DNA from: Chloroflexi bacterium UBA4730
Lineage (GTDB): Bacteria; Chloroflexota; Limnocylindria; P2-11E
Length of the DNA: 15,275 nucleotides
Assembly: GCA_002404155.1 (NCBI GenBank)
Contig: DHJC01000007.1
Span: 1-15,275 of the forward strand
Direction: 5' to 3'
Part shown: one piece after another, positions 1-5,584 of the stretch
Position numbering within the stretch: position 1 is the stretch's first letter
Layout: every line of letters starts with the position of its first letter
Notes under the pieces: generated by a model
What the model was told of the DNA's origin: nothing
What the model saw: only the letters and a program-made list of their open reading frames with translations
The model's database searches: none
Position numbers and translations under genes: made by a program

Positions 1-138
1 GCGGAACACCGGGTCGAGCTCGACCAGCGCTCGATCGACCAGCGTCCGTAGCGCTCGCAACGGATGGTCCTGGGGCACCCGCTGCTCGGGGGTCCGGTAG
101 CTCCACATCGAGTCAATTCTCGGCTCGTCACCACGCAT
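1..138 (-). CDS. IS5/IS1182-type transposase, N-terminal part, runs off the left edge
   Basis: The minus strand reads 46 codons from an ATG at 138 to the window edge with no stop. The peptide begins MRGDEPRIDSMWSY and contains EQRVPQDHPLR, the typical opening of transposases with the InsH N-terminal domain (DUF772) in the IS5/IS1182 group: a short Arg/Asp start, an aromatic SMWSY-like segment, then VPxDHPLRxLRxLVDxAL. A GGAGG lies six bases upstream of the ATG, so the start is well supported. The protein would bind the element's ends and move it by DDE chemistry, but the catalytic domain lies outside the window. A candidate element end is seen about 100 bases upstream. Family is recognised by eye; whether the copy is intact cannot be known from here. 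Confidence 0.75.
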   Translation of the reverse strand, partial: MRGDEPRIDSMWSYRTPEQRVPQDHPLRALRTLVDRALVELDPVFR

Positions 139-220
139 CTCGCGCCTCCGCATGCCGAAGTGGCGCTCCCCCGATCGCCATGATACCGAAAGAGGATGCA
201 GGAGGCAAGCAACGTAGGCG

Positions 221-241
221 CCTTTTTCAGCAGCTCCCTAG
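221..241 (-). mobile_element. Candidate terminal inverted-repeat end of the insertion sequence
   Basis: Read on the minus strand, this stretch starts GGAGCTGCTGAAAAAGG. That resembles the (G)GGNNCTGNTGAAAAA ends of many IS1182-like elements. It sits about 100 bases upstream of the transposase start, the usual distance for such an element, and its outer edge abuts a palindromic CTAG (238-241) that could be the target. The other end is outside the window, so neither the repeat nor a target duplication can be confirmed. Confidence 0.45.
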
Positions 242-289
242 GGCCCGGCCCAGCCGTTACCCGTGCTTCCACGCACCAGGAGGCGCACC

Positions 290-458
290 GTGGCCGACCT
301 CCAGGTCGTAGCCGGCGCGGATCCTGGTCGTCCGTCGGGCCGACGGCGACCTCGAACTCCGCATCACGTACCGATTCCCGAGCGAACGGGCCGGTGCAGC
401 GCGACGACAGCGGCCGCGGCCCGATCACGAAGTTGATACGTGGGCAGGCACGCCGTAG
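290..458 (+). pseudogene. Possible small broken ORF
   Basis: A GTG at 290 is preceded by AGGAGG with six bases of spacing, an excellent start signal. In its own frame it gives a 48-aa Arg-rich peptide ending at 436. One frame over, positions 312-458 give a more protein-like stretch containing RADGDLELRITYRF before a stop. A single indel near 310-325 would join the good start to the better-looking frame. No family is recognised. It may be the remnant of a gene truncated when the neighbouring element inserted. Apart from this, nothing convincing is seen between the element end and position 578. Confidence 0.25.
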
Positions 459-577
459 CGCTGGCGACTGGGTGGGGACTTAAGCCGGTCGATCGACGCA
501 ACAGCCGCTCGCGCTCATCCGGAGGCCGCCTGTTTCGCGATCTGTCGGGCGGGAGCAAGGCGGTGCCGCGAACCATT

Positions 578-604
578 GATCACCTGACTCACAGGTAGGT
601 GATC
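578..604. repeat. Perfect 8-bp inverted repeat beside the tRNA fragment
   Basis: GATCACCT (578-585) and AGGTGATC (597-604) are exact reverse complements separated by 11 bases. The repeat lies just before the point where sequence similarity to a tRNA gene begins. It could be a recombinase or regulator binding site, or a small hairpin; there is no direct evidence for either. Confidence 0.4.
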
Positions 605-627
605 GCAGCAGCTACGTCACTGAAGAG

Positions 628-674
628 ACGGTCTGCAAGACCCTCGATCGCGGGTTCGATTCCCGCCGACGCCT
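628..674 (+). tRNA. 3' half of a tRNA-Cys (GCA), partial; possible attachment-site remnant
   Basis: The stretch folds as the 3' part of a tRNA. The anticodon arm is ACGGT-CTGCAAG-ACCCT (anticodon GCA, one C-C mismatch), followed by a five-base variable loop, a perfect T arm (GCGGG-TTCGATT-CCCGC, 650-666), an acceptor 3' strand CGACGCC and discriminator U at 674. No CCA is encoded. The expected 5' acceptor strand (GGCGTCG) and a proper D arm are not present upstream: the bases before 628 do not pair. Such a 3'-half fragment is what tyrosine-integrase elements leave when they recombine into the 3' part of a tRNA gene. A degenerate pseudo-tRNA is the alternative. Confidence 0.6.
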
Positions 675-728
675 CACGGACTCTGACCGCGAAGGAATAT
701 CGCCACGAACATGCGGGAGAGGATATTC

Positions 729-1055
729 ATGCGTCGAATTGCGATCGTCTTCAGCACTGTCCTGGTGTCACCTGCGATATCCGCGCAATTCGTTCGCCGA
801 TACGTGCGCGAACTTCAGCCGGGCGGCGCCGACACCTACCGGTCCAGGTCCGAACATCAAGGGGAACTGGGCCTGGCTTCCCGGCGTCGAGTGGCCAGGC
901 GCGGCCATCTCGATTTTCGCCGGTCTCCGGGCGTGAACGGCAGCTACACCAATGGCGCGACATCGTCATTGCTTGGCATGAGCCCGAACTGTCCGGCAGG
1001 CGCCAACACCAATCGGCAGACCACGCACGGCAAGCAGTCAGGCTGCGACGAATAG
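729..1055 (+). pseudogene. Small secreted protein gene with two compensating frame changes
   Basis: An ATG at 729 follows GGAGAGG with six bases of spacing and starts MRRIAIVFSTVLVS, a clear signal-peptide-like segment. About 50-60 bases in, the plausible protein moves to the +1 frame (FADTCANFSRAAPTPTGPG, then GNWAWLPGVEWPG), where a stop appears at about 934-936. Near 925-940 the first frame again becomes protein-like (GVNGSYTNGATSS, ending with a Cys-containing tail and TAG at 1055). Total length stays a multiple of three. So either two real indels have broken a gene of about 108 codons, or there are two assembly errors. Mature protein features: Cys pairs, many Gly/Asn/Thr. No family is recognised. 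It is convergent with the kinase gene ending at 1137. Confidence 0.45.
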
Positions 1056-1136
1056 CGGCACGCGTGGGCGATCAACACCGGGGGGCGGTCCCGGTCGGGC
1101 TGCCCCTCAACGTATGTTCGGCCGTGACGACCGATA

Positions 1137-2336
1137 TCAGCGGTGCGGTCCGGTCTGAGCCAGCGGCAACGCGAGCACGAAGACGCTCCCCGCGCCGCCG
1201 CTCGACTCCAGCCACAGCCGGCCGTGATGCTGCTCGGCGATCCGCCGGCTGATGTGGAGGCCGAGGCCCGTGCCGGGGATGTCGCGCGTCCGCGAGGTCC
1301 GATAGAACGGAGCGAAGATCCGACCGCGCTCGTCATCGGGCACCCCGACGCCGCGGTCCGTGACGCGGATCTGGGCCTCGGCGCCGACGACGGTCAGCGA
1401 GACGTCGATGCCCGAGCCCGGCGGGCTGTACTTGCGCGCGTTGTCCAGGAGATTGCCAAGGATCTGCGCGATCCGCTCCGGATCGCCCTGGATGCGCACC
1501 GTCTTTGGCGTCGCGAACGTGATCCGGGGGGTGTCCTCGTGCTCGTGCAGACCGATCGTGATCGCGGTGGCAACGCCCAGATCGAACGTCACCACCTCCA
1601 GGCTGAGCGCGCCGACATTGACGCGGGCTTGATCGAGCAGGTCGCCGATCAGCCGGTTCATCCGTTTGCTCTGCTCGCGGATCCGGGCCAGCGAGTCGGC
1701 CGCACGGAGCGGGTCCTTGGCGATGAACCGCTGGGCGAGCTGGGCGTGGCCGTCGATCGACGTCAGCGGTGTGCGTAGCTCGTGGACCGCCATGCTGAAG
1801 AAGTCGGCGACAGACCAGTTGGCCGAAGCCGGCCCGTCCAGATCCGGGAACACGCTGATCGCCTCGGCAGCGATCCCCTTGCCGTCCCGCGCGGATGAGG
1901 TTTGCGGTGCGTCAACAGCGTGTTTCAGCGTGGCGAGGAACTCGACGACGAGGAACGGCTTGTCGATCACGCCGGCATAGCCGGCAGCCTTGCTCCGGGC
2001 GGTCGTGCCCGCCCGGGCCTCGGCCATTGAGGCCGGATCCGCGGTGAACATCAGCACCGGTAGGTCGGGATGGGCCCGACGGATCGCGGCAGCGTCGACC
2101 CAGGAGCGCTCGTGGCCGGGGGACCCCGGATCGCTGTCGAGGATGATGCACTGGGGTCGCCAGCGAACGATCGCGTCGGCGATTTGCTTGTGGTCCGCAA
2201 TGGATACGTGCTCGTAGCCTTCCTCGTCAAGAAGCTTGCCCACGAGCTTGCTGAGGGTCGGCTCGTCCTCGACGAGCAACACGCACCGCTTCCCCAGGGA
2301 CTCGGTCTTGGGTGTCGTTTCCTGTCGTGTGGCCAT
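1137..2336 (-). CDS. Receiver-histidine kinase (REC-HisKA-HATPase), cytoplasmic
   Basis: This 399-aa protein has no membrane segment, so it should act in the cytoplasm. Domains in order: a receiver at about 17-142, with acidic residues E23/D24, likely phospho-acceptor D67 (CIILD), T98 and K126 (DKPF); a HisKA dimerisation domain with phospho-acceptor H185 in HELRTPL; and a HATPase domain with N box NLLDNARKY (295-303), G1 box DRGVGVPDD (327-335) and G2 box GTGLGL (355-360). All catalytic motifs look intact. The receiver precedes the kinase, the reverse of classical hybrid kinases, suggesting that phosphorylation by another kinase gates this one. The ATG at 2336 is chosen over an upstream in-frame start at 2414 because GGAGG lies six bases before it. 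A broken receiver gene lies immediately upstream on the same strand. The output partner is not in the window. Confidence 0.88.
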   Translation of the reverse strand: MATRQETTPKTESLGKRCVLLVEDEPTLSKLVGKLLDEEGYEHVSIADHKQIADAIVRWRPQCIILDSDPGSPGHERSWVDAAAIRRAHPDLPVLMFTADPASMAEARAGTTARSKAAGYAGVIDKPFLVVEFLATLKHAVDAPQTSSARDGKGIAAEAISVFPDLDGPASANWSVADFFSMAVHELRTPLTSIDGHAQLAQRFIAKDPLRAADSLARIREQSKRMNRLIGDLLDQARVNVGALSLEVVTFDLGVATAITIGLHEHEDTPRITFATPKTVRIQGDPERIAQILGNLLDNARKYSPPGSGIDVSLTVVGAEAQIRVTDRGVGVPDDERGRIFAPFYRTSRTRDIPGTGLGLHISRRIAEQHHGRLWLESSGGAGSVFVLALPLAQTGPHR

Positions 2337-2410
2337 CTCGCCTCCAGCCAGCCTTCCCCGATCAGCTGACCGCTCTATGACGCCATGGTCGCGGAGGGCG
2401 GGGCGGGGAG

Positions 2411-2640
2411 TCATGACGGTTCCGTCACGCCCTCGCAGTGCCTATTGGCCGCGTAGATGCCCTTCTCAGCCAGCTCGGCGTCGCGTCCCACCAGGGCCTG
2501 CAAGTTGGCGCTGGGCACGATGACCGGTACCGAGCTCGTCTCCGGATCGAGCGTGATGAGGTCAGGAGGCGTAGGCCAGATTCCTCGTTGTTGATCGGGA
2601 CGTCGAGCTCGACGAGCGCGGGCCGCCGCTCCTTTGCTTA
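2411..2640 (-). pseudogene. Degraded response-regulator receiver domain
   Basis: On the minus strand, one frame reads RPALVELDVPINNEESGLRL and the next reads LDPETSSVPVIVPSANLQAL, then AELAEKGIYA and a stop at 2411-2413. Joined by one indel around 2551-2560, this is the beta3-to-beta5 half of a receiver domain: the LD phospho-acceptor position, the EESGxRLL helix, the SSVPVIV strand, and GIYA before the place where KPF is expected. Here that reads NRHCE, so the conserved Lys is lost. The N-terminal strand and acidic pocket are missing; an in-frame stop lies just upstream. It probably was a small response regulator paired with the downstream receiver-kinase. This remnant fills most of the gap between the kinase and the lipoprotein gene. 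Confidence 0.55.
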
Positions 2641-2661
2641 CGACGAGAACGACTTATCGGT

Positions 2662-3345
2662 TTGCTGATGGCTACGTGGAGCTACGACACCGCTCGTCGT
2701 GTGTGGCGGAGCGGCAGCCCCGCCGGCGCAGGCGCCCAGGACCACGACCGCGCCGGCCGCGTCCGTTGCGTCGTCGACCGCGGCGCCCGCCGGCGCGTCC
2801 GGTCCCAACATCGCGGACATTTTGAAAGCCGGCAAGGCGATGGCGTGCACGGCCACGTACACCTGGTCGATCACCGTCGGCGGGCAGACCACCGCCTCCG
2901 AGCACCCTGGTACTACAAGGCTCCGAACACCGGGTTCGACTTTTCGGCGGGCCCGGGAGCATCGATCTCCATCTTCTCGCTCGCTGATGGCACCTACCTC
3001 TGCACCACCGCGGGTGGCACCTCGGTCTGCCAGAAGAGCGCGCAGCAGGCCGCGCTCGGCCAGAACCCCGCAGCCGACTTCGCGCTCCGGCTGCAGCGCG
3101 ACCCGACCAAGTTCAGTGCGTCGTTCACCGGTAGCCAGTCGATCGCCAGCCGGCAGGCCCAGTGCTTCAGCGTGAAGTCGATCGCGGCAGGCGCTTTTGG
3201 CGACGTGAGTACGTGCTACTCGTCGAGCGGCGTACCGCTCAAGGCAACGATCACCGCCTCCGGCTCGACGATCACGATGGAGGCCACGGCGTTCTCGACG
3301 AACGTCACCGACGCGGACTTTGCGCTCCCGGAGACCGTCCGCTAA
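2662..3345 (+). pseudogene. Frame-broken putative lipoprotein
   Basis: The C-terminal 145 or so codons (about 2910-3345) are a clean reading frame. It holds two Cys pairs (YLCTT/SVCQK and QAQCFSV/STCYSS), alternating Ser/Thr-rich strands and a final DADFALPETVR. The last motif resembles the ending of LolA/LppX-like beta-sheet lipoproteins. The part upstream, from 2699 to about 2895, continues one frame over: VVCGGAAAPPAQ is a plausible lipobox with Cys near 2702, followed by an Ala/Pro/Thr linker and GKAMACTATYTW. The hydrophobic signal before the Cys is again in the first frame (LIGLLMATWS). So two compensating indels, near 2690 and 2900, break the gene, or they are sequence errors. Repaired, it would be a lipoprotein of about 220 aa. 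The start is uncertain (TTG 2662 or ATG 2668). Its 3' end overlaps the convergent HEAT-repeat gene by 41 bases. Confidence 0.5.
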
Positions 3346-3880
3346 CCCCCAGCGCGACCAACGCATCCCGCGCGGCCTCGCGGACCCAGGGGTATGGGTC
3401 GGTGACGGCCGCGCGCTCGAGCAGCGGCCGCACCCTGCCGTCGCCGATGCTCGCGAGCGCCGCCGCGGCGGCCTCTCGGACGCCCGATTCCCGGTCGGCG
3501 AGCAGCCCGACGACCTCCGCGAGCGAATCGTGGGAGCGGAGGCGGTCAAAACCGTGCGCGGCAAACGTCCGGATCATCCAGTCGCGGTCCTGAGCGGCTC
3601 GGCGGAACGCCGGCAGCGCCGTGGGCTCGTGCAGCTCGGCGAGGGCGAGCAGCGCCCACTTGCGCACCTCGCTCGGCTCGTCGGTGGCCTGCAGCAGGAT
3701 CGCGACAGCGTGCTCGCGGAAGTCGCCCAGTCCGCCGGCGAGGTCAGCGAGGGCTTTCGCGGCGTGCGCACGCTCGTACGCCTTGTCGGAGCGATCCGCG
3801 AGGATCGCGATGATCGCTCCGACGTCGCGCGCGTGTTCGAGACGCTCGACGCGGGTTTGCAGGAACGCGGGGGTGCGCAT
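3305..3880 (-). CDS. HEAT-repeat protein
   Basis: The protein is 191 aa. At least four helical-pair repeats of the HEAT/PBS-lyase type are visible: residues about 20-50 (YERAHAAKALADLAG), 52-82 (VRKWALLALAEL), 85-112 (WMIRTFAAHGFDRL), 116-146 (VREAAAAALASIGD) and 147-178 (WVREAARDALVALG). Each has the typical (V/I)RxxAxxALxxLG second helix. Such alpha-solenoids are protein-protein scaffolds, often helping maturation or modification of partner proteins; no catalytic residues are expected. No signal peptide is seen, so it should be cytoplasmic. The ATG at 3880 is chosen over 3931 because AGGAAGG lies eight bases upstream of it. The specific partner is unknown. Confidence 0.85.
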   Translation of the reverse strand: MRTPAFLQTRVERLEHARDVGAIIAILADRSDKAYERAHAAKALADLAGGLGDFREHAVAILLQATDEPSEVRKWALLALAELHEPTALPAFRRAAQDRDWMIRTFAAHGFDRLRSHDSLAEVVGLLADRESGVREAAAAALASIGDGRVRPLLERAAVTDPYPWVREAARDALVALGVSGRSPGAQSPRR

Positions 3881-3929
3881 GTTACGGTCCTTCCTGACGG
3901 GCGCCGGGCTGCCCGAAGGATGTGATGGC

Positions 3930-4139
3930 ATGCGATCCGGAGGTTTCCCCTGCCGCTATGGCGGCTGCGACGTCCGCTTCGCCGTTACCGAGCAAGGCTC
4001 GATGAATTCTCTGCTTGCCGCAAGTGCCGAGCGATCGGCACACGAGCTCGCGGTCCACGCCTACACGCACGTCCGCCTCGACGACATCACGAAGAAGCCG
4101 AGCTGGGCATTGCGCCGCACCGTCGCGCCGAAGCCCTGA
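3930..4139 (+). CDS. Small protein, possible Cys2-His2 zinc-binding protein, 69 aa
   Basis: The ATG at 3930 is preceded by GAAGGA about nine bases upstream. The peptide has Cys8 and Cys13 (PCRYGGCDVRF) and, after a 24-residue helix-like stretch, His38, His43 and His47 (AHELAVHAYTHVRL). This layout (C-x4-C, aromatic, then H-x4-H-x3-H) is like a C2H2-type finger, although the spacer is longer than in the classical fold. It would be a small cytoplasmic protein; a nucleic-acid or metal-binding role is inference. It starts 49 bases from the divergent HEAT-repeat gene and ends just before the lysine-operon leader. The composition looks coding, but no named family is recognised. Confidence 0.55.
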   Translation: MRSGGFPCRYGGCDVRFAVTEQGSMNSLLAASAERSAHELAVHAYTHVRLDDITKKPSWALRRTVAPKP

Positions 4140-4162
4140 TGTATTTCAGCGCCTCGATTCGG

Positions 4163-4168
4163 TAGACT
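4163..4168 (+). promoter_or_regulatory. Candidate -10 element for the lysine operon
   Basis: TAGACT matches the TAnnnT pattern of housekeeping -10 hexamers and would start transcription near 4175, about 20 bases before the riboswitch P1 stem. No good -35 hexamer is seen 16-18 bases upstream, so the assignment is weak. Confidence 0.3.
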
Positions 4169-4194
4169 CGGCGCCACAACTGAATACGCGATGC

Positions 4195-4369
4195 CGGCCA
4201 GAGGTGCGGGCACCAGTAGCGCCGTCGAGGAACGAGCTTCCGCCGACACGGTGATCAGGGGTGTCCCGCCGGAGAGGGCGATCCGACTCGAGATCGCCAG
4301 CTGGTCCGCGGTCCGGAAGGGCGCGGGCTGTCGCGACGGAGAGGGCACTCCGCCGCGGAGCGCTGACCG
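4195..4369 (+). promoter_or_regulatory. Lysine riboswitch (L box) in the hcs leader
   Basis: The leader follows the lysine-riboswitch consensus in order. AGAGGTGCG is at 4200-4208 and the AGTAG loop-E element at 4215-4219. TGA..AGGGG (4252-4261) closes P2. GCCGGAG (4268-4274) precedes P3, CTGGTCCG (4301-4308) follows P3, GGGCTGTC (4325-4332) precedes P5 and GGAG-GCT (4357-4364) follows it. Helices seen: P1 CGGCCAG/CTGACCG (4195-4201 with 4363-4369, one mismatch); P2a 4206-4214 with 4260-4269; P2 tip GGAA/TTCC; P3 GGCGATC/GATCGCC (4277-4283 with 4292-4298); P4 CCGCG/CGCGG (4306-4310 with 4322-4326); P5 with CGGAG/CTCCG. The P2 loop CGAG (4233-4236) is complementary to the P3 loop CTCG (4287-4290), matching the family's kissing-loop contact. 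Bound lysine should stabilise P1 and let the downstream terminator form. The call was made by eye without a covariance-model search. Confidence 0.82.
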
Positions 4370-4396
4370 CAGCAGGGCTTCGATTCGACGTCGGAG

Positions 4397-4432
4397 GGCT
4401 GGTGCGCGTTGGCGCGACCAGCCTTTTTCTTT
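4397..4432 (+). terminator. Rho-independent terminator / expression platform of the lysine riboswitch
   Basis: GGCTGGT (4397-4403) pairs with ACCAGCC (4417-4423), extended by GCGCG/CGCG around a short loop, and is followed by TTTTTCTTT. It lies only about 20 bases before the homocitrate synthase start, after the riboswitch aptamer, so it works as an attenuator and not as the end of an upstream unit. The 5' arm GCTGGT could instead pair with ACCgcAGC (4366-4373), which overlaps the 3' strand of P1. That gives a mutually exclusive antiterminator when lysine is absent. Confidence 0.85.
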
Positions 4433-4453
4433 GCCCACTGAGGGAGGAGCGGC

Positions 4454-5584
4454 GTGCCGATCGAGCGATTCGCGATCATCGACTCCACGCTCCGCGAGGG
4501 CGAGCAGTTCTCGAACGCCCACTTCACGACCGACGAGAAGATCACCATTGCGAAGCTGCTTGACGAGTTCGGCGTGGAGTACATCGAGCTCACCTCGCCG
4601 GTCGCGTCGCCGCAGTCCTGCCAGGACCTCCGTACGGTCGCGAGCCTCGGGCTCCATGCAAAGGTCCTTACGCACGTGCGGTGCCACATGGATGATGCCC
4701 GCGTCGCCGTGGAGTCGGGTGTCACCGGGATCGACATCCTCTTCGGGACGTCCTCCTACCTGCGCGAGTTCTCGCACGGAAAGAGCGTCGACGAGATCAT
4801 CGTCGAGGCCAGCCGGGTCATCGAGTTCATCAAGGACCACGGCAAAGAGGTCCGATTCTCGAGCGAAGACAGCTTCCGCTCCGCGGAGGGCGATCTCCTC
4901 AGGGTCTACCAGGCCGTCGACCGGATGGGCGTGAACCGGATCGGCGTCGCGGATACCGTCGGCATCGCGACCCCTCGGCAGTGCTACGCGCTGGCGGTCG
5001 AGCTCCGCCACCACATCAGCTGCGATATCGAGTTCCACGGCCACAACGACGCGGGCTGCGCCATCGCCAACAGCTATAGCATCCTCGAGGGTGGCGCGAC
5101 GCACATCGACACGAGCGTGCTCGGGATCGGTGAGCGCAACGGCATCACCCCACTCGGCGGCTTCGTCGCGCGGATGTACGCCGACGATCCCGCGGCGATC
5201 AAGAAGAAGTACGACCTGCGGAAGCTGAAGGAGCTCGACGAGCTGGTCGCGTCGTTGGTGAAGATCGAGATCCCGTTCGACGAATTCGTGACCGGCAAGT
5301 TCGCCTTCCACCACAAAGCCGGCATGCACACGAAGGCCATCTACGTGAACCCGCACAGCTACGAGATCCTCGACCCGGCCGACTTCGGTCTGACGCGCAC
5401 GATGAACATCGCGCACCGGCTCACCGGGCACAACGCCGTCGGCAAGCGCGCCGAGGAGCTCGGGCTCACGTTCGGGAAGGACGAGCTCCGGCAGATCACC
5501 AGGAACATCAAGGCCCTCGCCGACGCCGGCCCACTCTCGATGGACGAGCTGGATTCACTGCTGAGAGAATGGGTCGTTGCCTAA
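4454..5584 (+). CDS. hcs: Homocitrate synthase (AAA lysine pathway)
   Basis: This protein condenses 2-oxoglutarate with acetyl-CoA to homocitrate, the first step of lysine synthesis through alpha-aminoadipate. The 376-aa protein is a DRE-TIM metallolyase matching the Thermus enzyme along its whole length. It has DSTLREGEQF (10-19, catalytic R14 and metal ligand E15), THVRCHMD with H74, SSEDSFRS with E138, ADTVG (166-170), and metal-binding FHGHND (H195, H197). GIGERNGITPLGG (224-236), HHKAGMH (286-292) and a C-terminal LDxLLREW follow. The closer match to homocitrate synthase than to LeuA rests on the length and the REGEQF, ELTSPVASPQS and NGITPLGG motifs. The GTG start follows GGGAGGAG. A lysine riboswitch and terminator sit directly upstream, and the stop overlaps the next start by eight bases. 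Isopropylmalate or re-citrate synthase is unlikely given the homoaconitase genes behind it. Confidence 0.93.
   Translation: MPIERFAIIDSTLREGEQFSNAHFTTDEKITIAKLLDEFGVEYIELTSPVASPQSCQDLRTVASLGLHAKVLTHVRCHMDDARVAVESGVTGIDILFGTSSYLREFSHGKSVDEIIVEASRVIEFIKDHGKEVRFSSEDSFRSAEGDLLRVYQAVDRMGVNRIGVADTVGIATPRQCYALAVELRHHISCDIEFHGHNDAGCAIANSYSILEGGATHIDTSVLGIGERNGITPLGGFVARMYADDPAAIKKKYDLRKLKELDELVASLVKIEIPFDEFVTGKFAFHHKAGMHTKAIYVNPHSYEILDPADFGLTRTMNIAHRLTGHNAVGKRAEELGLTFGKDELRQITRNIKALADAGPLSMDELDSLLREWVVA

Noticed and set aside
1056..1136. GC-rich segment (GGGGGGCGG...CTGCCCC) between convergent genes as a terminator
   Set aside because: Pairing is imperfect and there is no T tract on either strand.
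599..1252. Plus-strand 217-codon open frame spanning the tRNA fragment and the secreted gene
   Set aside because: It runs through the tRNA-like fragment and gives Arg/Ser-rich sequence with no domain.
2638..3564. Minus-strand 308-codon open frame across the lipoprotein gene
   Set aside because: Arg-rich low-complexity translation, no start signal and no motif; it overlaps both the lipoprotein frames and the HEAT-repeat gene.
4195..4432. T-box leader for the lysine operon, suggested by AGTA and a TGGT in the terminator arm
   Set aside because: The AGAGAG block and the TGGNACCGCG antiterminator are absent, while the same AGTAG and other blocks fit the lysine riboswitch in full order with a matching loop-loop contact.
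4061..5431. Long minus-strand open frame of 456 codons opposite homocitrate synthase
   Set aside because: It is a shadow of the GC-rich hcs gene, with Asp/Arg/Val/His-rich composition and no motif; the plus-strand enzyme is unmistakable.
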